From positions 1-38,701 of the forward strand of contig DXYE01000014.1 of the NCBI GenBank assembly GCA_019415985.1: a stretch of DNA of 38,701 nt. Direction: 5' to 3'. Below the pieces are notes generated by a model. It was not told the origin of the DNA, searched no databases, and saw nothing but the letters and a program-made list of their open reading frames with translations. Each line of letters begins with the position of its first letter. Position 1 is the first letter of the stretch. Both the position numbers and the translations under genes were made by a program. The DNA comes from Clostridiales bacterium (GTDB lineage: Bacteria; Bacillota; Clostridia; Oscillospirales; CAG-272). This document shows positions 9,129-18,132 of the stretch, one piece after another.

Positions 9129-9992
9129 TTATTCAGCGTCATCCGCCAGCCTCCCGACCGCTCTGGCAGGCGCCCCTTCTACCGTATCCGCAGCTTTTTC
9201 CAGCGCGCTGCTTTCAAACAGTTCGATCACGCCTCTGTCGCAGAGAGAGGCCAGCGAATGGTCAAAGGGCATTCTGGCAAGCACCGGGATACCCGTTTCG
9301 GCCGACGTCTCGTCAAGCTTGCTTTCTCCGAACACATTGATTTTTTTGCCGCAGTCCGGACATAGGATATAGCTCATGTTTTCCACGAACCCGAGCACGG
9401 GTATCTCCATCATCTGCGCCATTCGTACGGCCTTTTTGACAATCATGGAAACCAGCTCCTGCGGGCTGGTGACAATGATGATGCCATCCAGTGGGATCGA
9501 CTGAAAAACGGTCAGCGGCACATCGCCAGTTCCCGGAGGAAGGTCGACGAACATAAAGTCTACATCATCCCAAACGACATCCGTCCAGAACTGTTTGACC
9601 GTCCCCGCAATCACGGGTCCCCGCCAAACAACAGGCGTTGTTTCGTCCTCGAGCAGCAGATTCACGCTGACCACCTCGATACCGGTTTTGGTGCGCATCG
9701 GCAGAATGCCCTCAGACGACCCTTCTAAATTTCCCTTCAGCCCAAAAGCTTTCGGAATGGACGGTCCCGTCACGTCGGCATCCATTACGGCTGTTTTCCA
9801 GCCGCGCCGCGCCATTGTTACCGCCAGCATAGAGGTGACGAGCGATTTACCGACGCCTCCCTTGCCGCTCGCAATTCCGATGACTTTTTTAATATGGGAG
9901 AGCGCGTTCGGCTTCTCCAAAAGACTGCCTCTCCCGCGGCTTTTACATTCCTCGCCGCAGGACGAGCAATCATGGGTACAGTTTTCAGACAT
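9129..9992 (-). CDS. mrp: Mrp/NBP35-family Fe-S cluster carrier ATPase
   Basis: This 287-residue cytoplasmic P-loop ATPase carries and transfers iron-sulfur clusters to apoproteins. The N-terminus has a C-X3-C-X2-C-X3-C cluster (C5, C9, C12, C16) like NBP35 and many anaerobe Mrp proteins. The deviant Walker A GKGGVGKS is at 43-50, followed by MDADVTGPS and VDLPPGTGD. A CPDC pair after ENMSYIL provides the cysteines that hold the bridging cluster at the dimer interface. AAAGGAAGG precedes the ATG. It is the first gene of the leftward block and has its own promoter about 190 nt upstream. The next gene, the P-loop ATPase, begins 130 bp later, so read-through is possible. Confidence 0.93.
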   Translation of the reverse strand: MSENCTHDCSSCGEECKSRGRGSLLEKPNALSHIKKVIGIASGKGGVGKSLVTSMLAVTMARRGWKTAVMDADVTGPSIPKAFGLKGNLEGSSEGILPMRTKTGIEVVSVNLLLEDETTPVVWRGPVIAGTVKQFWTDVVWDDVDFMFVDLPPGTGDVPLTVFQSIPLDGIIIVTSPQELVSMIVKKAVRMAQMMEIPVLGFVENMSYILCPDCGKKINVFGESKLDETSAETGIPVLARMPFDHSLASLCDRGVIELFESSALEKAADTVEGAPARAVGRLADDAE

Positions 9993-10190
9993 AAAACGTA
10001 CCTTCCTTTCTTTTTTATACTTGACTTGCGGTGCAGAATGCGCCGCTTTTGCGTGAGCAAAAGTAATTTTCTCCGGGCGGACCGAGTATCCGTCCTACAT
10101 CTGTACAGAGAGCAGACATACAGGCAGGAGTTCAGTAAGAAGCTAAGCCCGAAAGACACCGCGGTATCAAAAAATGACAACGCTGAGATT

Positions 10191-10219
10191 ATTATATCCT
10201 CTTTTGGACAAAGAATCAA
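10191..10219 (-). promoter_or_regulatory. Sigma-A-type promoter for mrp
   Basis: On the minus strand TTGATT (10214-10219) is separated by 17 nt from a perfect TATAAT (10191-10196). The inferred start near 10184 gives a leader of about 190 nt, which contains a small hairpin (TTTTGC/GCAAAA near 10052-10067). Between this promoter and the Gld-like operon, 10220-10640, I see no gene. Confidence 0.65.
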
Positions 10220-10646
10220 GAGATTTTGCAAAAGGAAGCGTGAATTGCCGCTTTCAACGCACTTTCACGTAAAGGACGCCTGCCGGCATTGTCCGAGCCT
10301 TTCTTTGAAACAAATCTACATAAGCAACGGCGCCGCAGCCCGGAAATGCCCGAAAAACAGTCTAATAAGTAATGGCAAAAATGACATCACCATAAGCTTT
10401 CACAAGCTAGGCACCGCAGCATTGCGTTCCGCAAGACTGCCGGCTTTTAAAATGAATCATGTATAGAACAAATCGGCACGTAAAAAACGAAACCGAACGA
10501 GTCAAAGCTTCCGCACGTTTCCTGCTTAGGTTCCGAAACTGTCGTCTCTCCCACAAGCCGCTCCTGTCGAAAAAGGCGGAAGCTGCGCGACGTCTGTCGG
10601 CAGCTTTTCACCCACGGGATAAAGTTTCGGCCGCATGCAACAAAAC

Positions 10647-10679
10647 CGTCACACAGCTGTCACATTTTTGTAGTATACT
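10647..10679 (+). promoter_or_regulatory. Pho-box-like direct repeat and -10 box before the Gld-like operon
   Basis: CGTCACA (10647-10653) and TGTCACA (10658-10664) form a 7-bp direct repeat with a 4-bp spacer, an 11-bp period. Nine nt further is TATACT (10674-10679), with no recognisable -35 hexamer in between. This is the architecture of PhoB/OmpR-family activator sites, which replace the -35 element, and the half-sites resemble the E. coli Pho box CTGTCAT. The start site would be near 10686, about 40 nt before the TTG start codon. Regulation by a response regulator is inference from spacing and sequence. Confidence 0.45.
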
Positions 10680-10724
10680 TTTGGAAAAAAATTACATAGA
10701 AAATTTGAACGGGAGGACCTAACC

Positions 10725-11786
10725 TTGATAGAAGTAAAAAATCTGACGAAGCGGTACGGCGGCCATACGGCCATAAAGCAGCTGAGCTTCACCGTGGAGC
10801 CGGGGAAAATTTACGGTTTTCTGGGCCCCAACGGCGCCGGAAAATCCACCACTATGAATATCATAGCCGGATGTCTTTCGGCAACGGAGGGAACGGTTCT
10901 GATTAATGGACACGACATCTATGAGGAATCGGAGGAGGCGAAAAAATATATCGGATACCTGCCGGAGATGCCGCCGCTGTATAACGATATGACGCCCACG
11001 GAGTATCTCTCCTTCGTTGCGGAGGCAAAGGGGATATCACACGATAAAATAGGAGCGGAGATTGCCTATGTCGAGGAGCTGACGCAGCTTGAGGATGTTG
11101 CAGACCGGCTGATTCGGAATCTTTCCAAAGGATATAAACAGCGCGTCGGCATTGCGCAGGCTATGCTCGGCTCGCCTGAAATCATCATACTGGACGAGCC
11201 GACGGTAGGACTCGATCCCCTGCAGATCATTGAAATACGGGATCTGATCCGTTCGCTCGGCAAAGACCACACCGTGATTTTGTCCAGCCATATTTTAAGC
11301 GAGGTCAGCGCGGTATGCGATCATGTGATCATCATAGCAAATGGCCGCGTGGTGGCAAGCGATACCTTGGAAAATCTTTCAAAGAGCACCAATACCATAC
11401 ACATAACCGCGAAAGGCGGGGAGAAAGAGGTACGGGCAACCGCCGAACGGGCAGCAGAAGCGGAACGGATGGAAATGGAAGCATCCGAGGAGGGGAAAAA
11501 CATATGGGAAGTAACCCTCCAGTTTCCGCACGCGCTGGATATGCGTGAAAAAATTTTCCGTCTTTTTGCAGACGCCAATCTGCCGCTTTTGAAGCTATAC
11601 AGCGAGGAAAATAATCTGGAAAGCATCTTCCTTCAGCTCACAGAGGACAGCGCTGAAGACACCGGAGATGCGGATGCTGCGGCGACAGACAACGCGCTCC
11701 CAGCCGATGCGGAAGGCGCTTCGAATGACGGGGAGAATTCTGACGGAGACGACGAAAACCCTTACACGCCGCTTTTCAAATCCTGA
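10725..11786 (+). CDS. ABC transporter ATP-binding protein, GldA-like (ABC-2 type)
   Basis: This 353-residue ABC ATPase energises the membrane components encoded immediately downstream. Walker A GPNGAGKST is at 34-42, the signature LSKGYKQR at 133-140, Walker B IIILDEP at 153-159 and the switch histidine H189. The KRYG N-terminus and the domain after 230 match the GldA/CcmA-like subfamily linked to ABC-2 permeases. The start is TTG, set by GGGAGG 8 nt upstream; no ATG fits. An unusual acidic, Ala/Asp/Gly-rich tail occupies about residues 308-350. The next gene starts 208 bp later and no terminator is evident between them, so an operon is likely. The cargo is unknown. Confidence 0.9.
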   Translation: MIEVKNLTKRYGGHTAIKQLSFTVEPGKIYGFLGPNGAGKSTTMNIIAGCLSATEGTVLINGHDIYEESEEAKKYIGYLPEMPPLYNDMTPTEYLSFVAEAKGISHDKIGAEIAYVEELTQLEDVADRLIRNLSKGYKQRVGIAQAMLGSPEIIILDEPTVGLDPLQIIEIRDLIRSLGKDHTVILSSHILSEVSAVCDHVIIIANGRVVASDTLENLSKSTNTIHITAKGGEKEVRATAERAAEAERMEMEASEEGKNIWEVTLQFPHALDMREKIFRLFADANLPLLKLYSEENNLESIFLQLTEDSAEDTGDADAAATDNALPADAEGASNDGENSDGDDENPYTPLFKS

Positions 11787-11994
11787 TTTCTCCTGGAGAC
11801 TGTGGCCGACGCCGCGACTGTCCATATACCCGCAAAACTCTGCGGAACAGGCCTGGACAGCAGCTGCGCGCAAACCGGGACGCATCGCAGACAAATGTCC
11901 TGGACAAGCGCCGGCGATGCGCCTAAGTCAACCGCAGCCATTCAAATTTTCTTAAGACTGTATAAACAATCCTTCAACGAAAGGGGATAAAAAA

Positions 11995-12864
11995 GTGCTG
12001 GCTATTTATAAAAAGGAATTGAAATCCTATTTCCGAAATATGACAGGATACATCTTCATCGCACTGCTGCTGCTGATTATAGGCATCATCTTTACAGCGA
12101 CGAACCTGAAGAGCGGATATCCGAATTTCGAATATTCTCTGATCAACGATATCGTGATCATTTCTCTGTTGATTCTGTTTCCGATACTGACCATGCAGTC
12201 TCTTGCGGAGGAAAGACGTTCAAAGACAGATCAGCTTCTGTTTTCCCTGCCGATGAGCATGAAAAAAATCGTCCTTGCGAAATACCTCGCCATGCTCACG
12301 GTTTTCCTGATTCCCACAGCGCTGCTCGCGCTGTACCCCCTCATTCTCACATGTTTCGGCGCCATTTCACTGGGCACGGCCTACAGTACGCTTGCGGGCT
12401 TCTTCCTCATGGGCGCCGTCATGATTGCGATCGGCCTTTTCATGTCGTCGCTTACGGAAAGTCAGATCATTGCAGCCGTCCTTAGCTTCGGCGCCCTGCT
12501 GCTGATATACCTGATGTCGTCGCTTGCGACGCTCGTCCCGGCAACCGCTTTCTCCTCTCTGCTCGCGCTTGCCGTGCTGGCCATTCTGGTCGGTTTTCTT
12601 GTCTACTATATGACGCGCAGCTCTACAGCGGCATTCATCACCTCCGCCGTACTCCTTTTCGTTCTCGCTGCAGCGTACTGGATCGATTCCTCCATGTTTG
12701 AGGGCGCTTTCTCCAGACTGATGAACAGCCTGTCCGTCATTGACCGCTTCAGAATTTTCGCAGACGGCGTCTTCGATCTGAGTGTGGTCATTTATGACCT
12801 TTCGCTCGTCGCGCTCTTCGTCTTCTTCAGCATGCAGACGGTGGAAAAAAGACGCTGGAGCTGA
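11995..12864 (+). CDS. ABC-2 type permease subunit, GldF-like
   Basis: This is a 289-residue integral membrane protein with about six hydrophobic segments. The first follows the cytoplasmic start MLAIYKKELKSYFRN, and the PILTMQSLAEERRSKTDQLL loop (near 62-81) is typical of ABC-2 permeases of the NosY/GldF group. It should form the channel powered by the preceding ATPase. The start is GTG with GAAAGGGG about 9 nt upstream. It lies 68 bp before the GldG-like gene. Substrate and direction are not deducible, though members of this group usually export or act on the cell envelope. Confidence 0.87.
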   Translation: MLAIYKKELKSYFRNMTGYIFIALLLLIIGIIFTATNLKSGYPNFEYSLINDIVIISLLILFPILTMQSLAEERRSKTDQLLFSLPMSMKKIVLAKYLAMLTVFLIPTALLALYPLILTCFGAISLGTAYSTLAGFFLMGAVMIAIGLFMSSLTESQIIAAVLSFGALLLIYLMSSLATLVPATAFSSLLALAVLAILVGFLVYYMTRSSTAAFITSAVLLFVLAAAYWIDSSMFEGAFSRLMNSLSVIDRFRIFADGVFDLSVVIYDLSLVALFVFFSMQTVEKRRWS

Positions 12865-12932
12865 CGCGCCTGTTCGATTCAGCTCAAAAAGAAACGGACA
12901 ATCGTCACCGAGAAAGGAAAGGGACACAACCG

Positions 12933-14363
12933 ATGTCAAAACATACAAATCATAAAACGCTGAAACTGGGCGCCTATTACGCCGTGCTTTCCGTCGTAGT
13001 CATCGCCGTGGTCATCGCGGTCAATCTGCTCATCGGAGAACTGCCTTCAACGCTCACGAAATTTGATACCAGCGGAAATCAAATTTACACATTGAGCGAA
13101 CAGAGCGAGAGCATCGCACGCAATTTGAAGGACGAGGTCAACATCTACCTGATCGCGCCGACGGGCAGCGAAAATACCACAATTGTAGAATTCGTCAACC
13201 GTTATACGGCGCTGAACAGCCTCATCAAATTTAAACAGGTAGACCCGCTGCTCAATCCTCAGTTTGTCAAAAACTATACGGACAACGAGGTGAATTCCAA
13301 CAGCCTGATTGTAGAAAGCGCGAAGCGTTCCTATGTCGTCGACAGCTCCGAGATTTTTACGACCGAATACGACCAGGAAGAATTATACATGTACTATTAT
13401 TACAACGGTCCGTATCCGACTGCCATTGAATACTTCAACGGCGAATCCCTCCTGACAACGGCGCTTGATTATGTGACCAGCGACGTTCTGCCGAAGCTGT
13501 ATATCGTCGGCGGTCACGGGGAAAGCGCACTGTCGGAGCAGGTCCTCGAATATATCAAAAAAGAAAATCTGCAGACAGCGGATCTGAATCTGCTGAGCGC
13601 CGAAAGAATTCCGGAGGATGCCAACGCTCTGCTCATCAACGCCCCTACCTCTGATTTGACCGAAAATGAAAAAACCGTGCTTTTAGAATATCTTGCCGGC
13701 GGCGGACATCTTCTGCTGACCACGGATTTGGATGCCTACAGTGCGGAAGCCATGCCGAATTTCGCAGAGATTGCAGCCGCATATGGGCTTGAAGCGGAAG
13801 AAGGACTCCTTTTTGAGAGCAGCGGTTATTATTACAATTACCCTTATAATCTGATTCTGCAGCCCAATGCTTCGCACCCCATAATCGGACAACTCCCCAC
13901 CTCCAACATATCCGTTACAGCGACGTCCGCACACGGTATTAAAGAAACCGGGGAGGGAACAGCTACCATAACGCCGCTGCTTACCACCTCGGATACATCC
14001 TTTCTAAAAAAGAATTTCCGGAATATCCAAACCGCCGAAAGAGAAGATGGAGACATAGACGGTCCGTTTTATGTAGGCGTCAGCTCTGTGGATGAGACAA
14101 CCGGTGCATCGCTTATCTGGCTCTCTACACCGATCTTGGAACTTGATATTACCGGCGCCAATACGGCGGTCTTTCTGTCGTCACTGACGTGGATGTGTGG
14201 AAAAACCAATGCGATCTCCATTTCCGGCAAGCTGCTGACATCAGACACCCTCATCGTCTCCGACGCCATGTCCAATGTTATCGGCGCCGTCACGACCATC
14301 ATCCTCCCGGTAGGATTGGTTCTCTGCGGATTCGCAGTCTGGTATAAACGCAGAAAGAGATAA
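12933..14363 (+). CDS. GldG-like ABC transporter auxiliary protein
   Basis: The protein has 476 residues: one N-terminal membrane span (about 14-34), a large domain outside the membrane and a C-terminal span (about 448-470) ending in a basic KRRKR tail. After the first span it reads DTSGNQIYTLSEQS, the hallmark start of the GldG/IFT52-like domain. The central domain contains KLYIVGGHGESAL and LLEYLAGGGHLLLTTD, matching the GldG fold found with GldA/GldF-type transporters. The ATG is preceded by GAAAGGAAAGGG. Order and spacing place it in one operon with the two transporter genes. In Bacteroidetes the equivalents serve gliding motility; in Firmicutes the role is unknown. Confidence 0.82.
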   Translation: MSKHTNHKTLKLGAYYAVLSVVVIAVVIAVNLLIGELPSTLTKFDTSGNQIYTLSEQSESIARNLKDEVNIYLIAPTGSENTTIVEFVNRYTALNSLIKFKQVDPLLNPQFVKNYTDNEVNSNSLIVESAKRSYVVDSSEIFTTEYDQEELYMYYYYNGPYPTAIEYFNGESLLTTALDYVTSDVLPKLYIVGGHGESALSEQVLEYIKKENLQTADLNLLSAERIPEDANALLINAPTSDLTENEKTVLLEYLAGGGHLLLTTDLDAYSAEAMPNFAEIAAAYGLEAEEGLLFESSGYYYNYPYNLILQPNASHPIIGQLPTSNISVTATSAHGIKETGEGTATITPLLTTSDTSFLKKNFRNIQTAEREDGDIDGPFYVGVSSVDETTGASLIWLSTPILELDITGANTAVFLSSLTWMCGKTNAISISGKLLTSDTLIVSDAMSNVIGAVTTIILPVGLVLCGFAVWYKRRKR

Positions 14364-14854
14364 GCGCTAAGTCCCATATTTCAGGAACATGCTGCGTGTT
14401 ACACGCTTTCCGGAGGAGAGAAAAATCCGGCGCTTGAGGATGGCGGACAGCCGCGGCCCAACCTTTCACCGGCTATCAAAGCTTTGCCGACATAACCGGC
14501 GAAACGCGCGAAGAGAGGGATGCCCTTCTCTTCCCCGGTCAGCGAATGCGCACCTGATCCCGTTCTATAAAAGCTACGGCACCGCAGTGATAAAATAAAG
14601 GGCAAAAATGTCAGTCACGTATCGGAGGCGGCGCAGTCTGTCGCGGGACACCGCTTCCGAAAAGAGACTGCGTGTGCCGCGTCAAAACAAAACCATAGAA
14701 AAAATACCGCTTCCGCCGAAAGGACGTTTATAAGATTTCCTTTCGAGGGAAGCGTTATGGACATGCCGCTTTGAAGAGATGCAGTTTTGCTTTGAAAAAG
14801 CCGCTTTAAAAGGTAAAGTCAGGCACAATTTCACAAGAAAGGGTCATAAGAATT
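14364..14854 (+). other. 491-bp gap inside the Gld-like operon, no gene seen
   Basis: No ORF with a convincing start and no known RNA is visible. A weak promoter-like pair (TTGAAA near 14792, TAAAGT near 14814, 16-nt spacer) lies just before the DUF4340 gene and could give it independent expression. The rest shows no clear repeats or strong terminator. Confidence 0.4.
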
Positions 14855-15889
14855 ATGAAAAAACGAATGGCGCCGCTCATTGTACTGCTATCACTGCTCA
14901 TTGTACTGTTCGCCGGCTATTTTATCATGCGCGGCATCAATGAAAGGAATACGGCAGAGACGGAAGATACGGGATCGGAGGAATCCGGTATCGTACTGAC
15001 AGCATATCAGAATGCAAATGTAAGAGCCATTGCCTTTACCAACCCGGATACTACGGAAAAGCTGACATTTGAATCGGACGGCGAAACCTGGACGCTTTCA
15101 GGGGAACCGAACTTTCCGGTGAGTCAGACCAAGCTCACAGCTATGGCATCGGCCACCGCCTCCGTGAAGGCGGAACTACAGCTGAATCCGGACAGCGGCT
15201 CAGTCTCAGCCGACTACGGATTGGACGAGCCGGCATATACGATAACCGTCTCCTATCTGGATGAAGACGAAACCGTAAACCGAACATTTCTCATCGGAAA
15301 TTACAATGAATTCAATAGCTGTTATTATATGAGCGAGGAGGGGAGTGAAAATATTTATATGATCGCCTCCTCCTTTGCAGAAACCTTCGACTATACAAAA
15401 AAAGAGCTGGTTCAGACAGAGACAAAGCCGAAAATCGACGAGGAAAGCATTACATCCGTGGAGGTCAGCGCCGGTGGCAGCAGCAGGGTCGAGGAGGGCG
15501 ACGGCATCGAGGTGATATCCGATTTGTATGACGGGCTGTCCACATCACAATTTCTGACATGGTACGCAGATGATGACGCGCTCAAGGACGCAGGTCTTTC
15601 GGAGCCTGCGGGGACTATAGTCATTCATTACGAAGAAGAAACGACGGTTACAGATGAAAACAACAGCAGCAGCGCAACGACCGTGACCAATGAAAAACAG
15701 GTAACATTGACCCTTGGCGGTCTATATGAGCAGGAGGCCGAGGGCGCCGAGTCCTCATCCGCGAAGAGATACACCTGTTATCGCATCAATGAATCGGATT
15801 TTATTTATTTGATGGACGAATCAGCAGCACAGACACTGCTTGCTTTTGCATCCGATCCGGAAAGCAGCGCGGAAGCAACAGAGGGATAA
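14855..15889 (+). CDS. DUF4340 domain protein, membrane-anchored
   Basis: This 344-residue protein has one N-terminal transmembrane segment (about 6-26), after which the rest is predicted to be outside the membrane. The early LTFESDGETWTLSGEPNFPV and SADYGLDEPAYTITVSYLD segments are characteristic of DUF4340, a beta-rich repeat domain that commonly follows GldA-GldF-GldG-type genes. An AAGAAAGGG precedes the ATG. It is the fourth member of the transporter set despite the 491-bp gap. A strong terminator follows. The function is unknown; a role as an envelope partner of the GldG-like protein is inference. Confidence 0.78.
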   Translation: MKKRMAPLIVLLSLLIVLFAGYFIMRGINERNTAETEDTGSEESGIVLTAYQNANVRAIAFTNPDTTEKLTFESDGETWTLSGEPNFPVSQTKLTAMASATASVKAELQLNPDSGSVSADYGLDEPAYTITVSYLDEDETVNRTFLIGNYNEFNSCYYMSEEGSENIYMIASSFAETFDYTKKELVQTETKPKIDEESITSVEVSAGGSSRVEEGDGIEVISDLYDGLSTSQFLTWYADDDALKDAGLSEPAGTIVIHYEEETTVTDENNSSSATTVTNEKQVTLTLGGLYEQEAEGAESSSAKRYTCYRINESDFIYLMDESAAQTLLAFASDPESSAEATEG

Positions 15890-15905
15890 AGCATCGGCTT
15901 CTACA

Positions 15906-15946
15906 GTGCCGGGGGCGGTTTCATGACCGCTCCCGGCACGTTTTCC
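15906..15946 (+). terminator. Strong intrinsic terminator of the Gld-like operon
   Basis: A 14-bp GC-rich stem (15906-15919 with 15926-15939, one G-U pair) closes a 6-nt loop and is followed by GTTTTCC. It lies 17 bp after the DUF4340 stop. Confidence 0.85.
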
Positions 15947-15979
15947 GTCTGATAGGATAGCCTAAAGCTCCGGCAAAGA

Positions 15980-16014
15980 AAAAAGCCCCGCGCACGCCTG
16001 GTGCGTTAAGGCTC
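15980..16014 (-). terminator. Intrinsic terminator of the DnaD-domain gene
   Basis: On the minus strand an imperfect hairpin (AGCC...CGCAC/GTGCG...GGCT, 15985-16014) is followed by a run of T at 15981-15984 and beyond. It lies 22 bp after the stop codon at 16037 and faces the Gld-operon terminator, so the two units converge. Confidence 0.75.
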
Positions 16015-16036
16015 TTCACTGCTTTCAGCTTATATG

Positions 16037-17068
16037 TCAGGAACCGTCGCTGAAGCTTCTCTTCAGCGCCAGCTCAAGGAATTCATCGATATCAAAGCCC
16101 TGCTTTCCCGCGGACGCAGACCCTTTGGCATCTTTACCGGTTTCCGACCGTGGTTTCTGTCCCTCCCACGCCGACTTTGCCTGACTCGCTTCTTCCCTTG
16201 TCCGGTACCCTTCCGCATGCCATCTCTCAAGGATTGCATTGACATAAGCAGGAGATGGCTTCCCGATCCCCCCTATAGTCAGCTCATATGCGTATTCAAT
16301 CAGCTCAAGAGGCATCTGCCACGTTACACACCAATTTTCCACCCATTTTTTTTCTTTTGCCGTCAGCGCCCTGTCTCCCATGCCGAACATCTTTTTGATT
16401 TTATAGGTGTCATCCTCCAGCTTATCCATACTTTTCAGCTTCGCCTCCAGCGCTTCCGTCGTCTGTATACCCTCTTCCGCCATCCCCAAAGCCGTCCTTT
16501 CCAGATACCGCATGGACTTCTTGCCCCGTCGGCTGCAGTAATCCACCAGAAGCAAAATAAATTCCGCATCCAGCCCCAGATAGTCGTGCATACCGAGGAT
16601 CGACGCTACCTCATATTCAGAGAAAATTTTTCCCATAAGCTGTTCGCACTCATTAATCAACGGACGCAAATCCGACTCCGCTTCCAGCATCCGGGATATC
16701 TCCTCAGCCGTATAGACGGGCAGCTCCGGTTTCTTCGATTTTACAGGCTTTCTCTTATCCGCCCCGCTCCCGTCGTCGGCAGTCACATCGGCGGACACGG
16801 TCCTGTCCACGCTCTCAGCCTGGCAGAGAAGGCCGCTTTTTACCCAATAATCCAGAGCGCTACGCGCCCGTTTCTGAGAACACCCGCAATGCTCGGCAAC
16901 AGCGGAAAAATACTGTTCCGTATCCGTAAGCCATGCCGGTGTACCGGCCAGAGCAAGAAGAACCTTTATATAATCGGACGGCACATCGCTCAAATTTTCG
17001 ATTACACGGCGCGGCAGCGTCAAAACATCGCAGCCGTACTGCAATTTATATTCCATTTGAATCACCAT
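16037..17068 (-). CDS. DnaD-domain primosome-like protein
   Basis: This 343-residue protein has an N-terminal region like DnaD/DnaB (MEYKLQYGCDVLTLPRRVIE) containing a winged-helix part (about 30-95). A basic linker follows, then two DnaB_2-type helical domains, one around 115-200 and one around 215-290 with the conserved W and IEYAYE..IGKPS..Y.NAIL.RW pattern. A short C-terminal FDIDEFLELALKRS helix closes it, as in many Clostridia paralogues. Family members help load the replicative helicase at origins or restart sites. No helicase-loader gene (dnaI/dnaC) is adjacent, so whether this is the chromosomal primosome protein or a paralogue is open. ATG at 17056 is an alternative start; the Shine-Dalgarno evidence does not separate them. 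Confidence 0.85.
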   Translation of the reverse strand: MVIQMEYKLQYGCDVLTLPRRVIENLSDVPSDYIKVLLALAGTPAWLTDTEQYFSAVAEHCGCSQKRARSALDYWVKSGLLCQAESVDRTVSADVTADDGSGADKRKPVKSKKPELPVYTAEEISRMLEAESDLRPLINECEQLMGKIFSEYEVASILGMHDYLGLDAEFILLLVDYCSRRGKKSMRYLERTALGMAEEGIQTTEALEAKLKSMDKLEDDTYKIKKMFGMGDRALTAKEKKWVENWCVTWQMPLELIEYAYELTIGGIGKPSPAYVNAILERWHAEGYRTREEASQAKSAWEGQKPRSETGKDAKGSASAGKQGFDIDEFLELALKRSFSDGS

Positions 17069-17262
17069 GACCTTAATCGTAGAATACTTTTATATGCGTA
17101 TCATGAGAATATACAGCATAGATAAGACTGACGCTTGAATGTCGGAGGTATTCCCCTCTTGTCTCGAATTCTCTGCTATGTTCCGGAGCAGAAAAACGGC
17201 CTGTCAAAAACGTTCTCCGCTTCCGCAGAGAAGATACGCCGGGCCCCTGTTTCTCTCTGCAA

Positions 17263-17358
17263 TCATCCTCTCACATATTTCTGCTCAGCCAGATACCGGC
17301 TAAGGTGATCTCCGAAAGAACCCATACCTATACTCAAAAAGTTTTCATATTTTTTCAT
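17263..17358 (-). pseudogene. ktrA: ktrA remnant (N-terminal Rossmann segment of a K+ uptake regulator)
   Basis: A 31-codon frame beginning ATG-AAA-AAA reads LSIGMGSFGDHLSRYLAE after the first residues and stops at 17263. The G-x-G-x-F-G NAD-binding motif directly after a short beta strand is the standard N-terminus of KtrA/TrkA proteins, which are about 220 residues long. No continuation of the domain is recognisable further on. It follows the ktrB wreckage on the same strand, the usual ktrB-ktrA order. This is the debris of a potassium channel gating subunit. Gene identity is inferred from this motif and from its neighbour. Confidence 0.6.
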
Positions 17359-17555
17359 ATCTTTTAAAGCCCTCTCCCGGCGCTGTTTTCTCTTCAAAAA
17401 TTCCCTATGAAAATCCGCCAGTTTCTACCGCATGCCACTCCGCCTCCAAATAGTCGGTCAGACGGGTATCCGCCGCCGTTTTTATATGAACAACGGCGTT
17501 CCGCGTACAGCGTCCGCTCAACCGAACCTTTGGCACACGAGACCATACCGCCAGG

Positions 17556-18132
17556 GCGCGCCCGCGCTTTTCAAAAAGCGCAACTGTGAACGTAACGCTT
17601 CCGACCCTGCCGCAAGAAAGTTCAGAACCACCTGTGCAAGGACGCCCATATCGCGAGTAATCCCCGACGATATTAGCCCCACCGTGCCAATTGCGGAAAT
17701 CGCTTCTAAGAGTACATCGGTAAGCGGAAACTCCGGCTGTGCACCGCAGATCAGCAGCACGCCGGTCAAAGCAAGCGAAAGGTTGACAAAGAGGATCGAG
17801 GTCGCGCGCTTCAGAGATTCCTCCTCGATGCGTCTGCCGAATATCACCGAGCCTCCCTGCCGCCGTATGCCCGAAAGGCAATGCAGCAGAACAGCGAGCG
17901 GCGTCGTTTTAATTCCACCCGCTGTGCAGCCGGTACCGCCTAATGTACCATTATTTTGGCTGATGTCATCCCAAACCAAAAAGCCGATGTCGCCGACTAC
18001 AATTCGAGCCATAAGCGTCAAATTGACGTAAATGTCGTCCGCGTAGCGTGTAAACGAGGCGTATGGCGCTCTCTCGTACCCATGACATCGAAGCCAGCAA
18101 TGCAAATGACGGAGACCGCATGGAACACACCG
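17556..18132 (-). pseudogene. ktrB: ktrB/trkH K+ transporter pseudogene, frameshifted and internally deleted
   Basis: Pieces of a KtrB/TrkH potassium transporter occur in order but in different minus-strand frames. They are GVFHAVSVICIAGFDVMG (about 18132-18079), DIYVNLTLMARIVVGDIGFL continuing to VWDDI (about 18036-17965), and GGTGCTAGGIKTT, the potassium-pore loop, at about 17940-17902. LLEAISAIGTVGL (about 17709-17671) and, in another frame, GRVGSVTFTVALFEKR (about 17611-17564) follow. The N-terminal quarter is missing. About 70 residues normally found between the WDDI and TAGGIKTT segments are absent. At least two frameshifts are needed to connect the pieces, so the gene cannot give a working transporter. 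Confidence 0.85.

Noticed and set aside
16034..17125. Long plus-strand open frame of 363 codons opposite the DnaD-domain gene
   Set aside because: It is a shadow: the minus strand encodes a recognisable DnaD protein, while the plus-strand product is Arg/Pro/His-rich with no motif.
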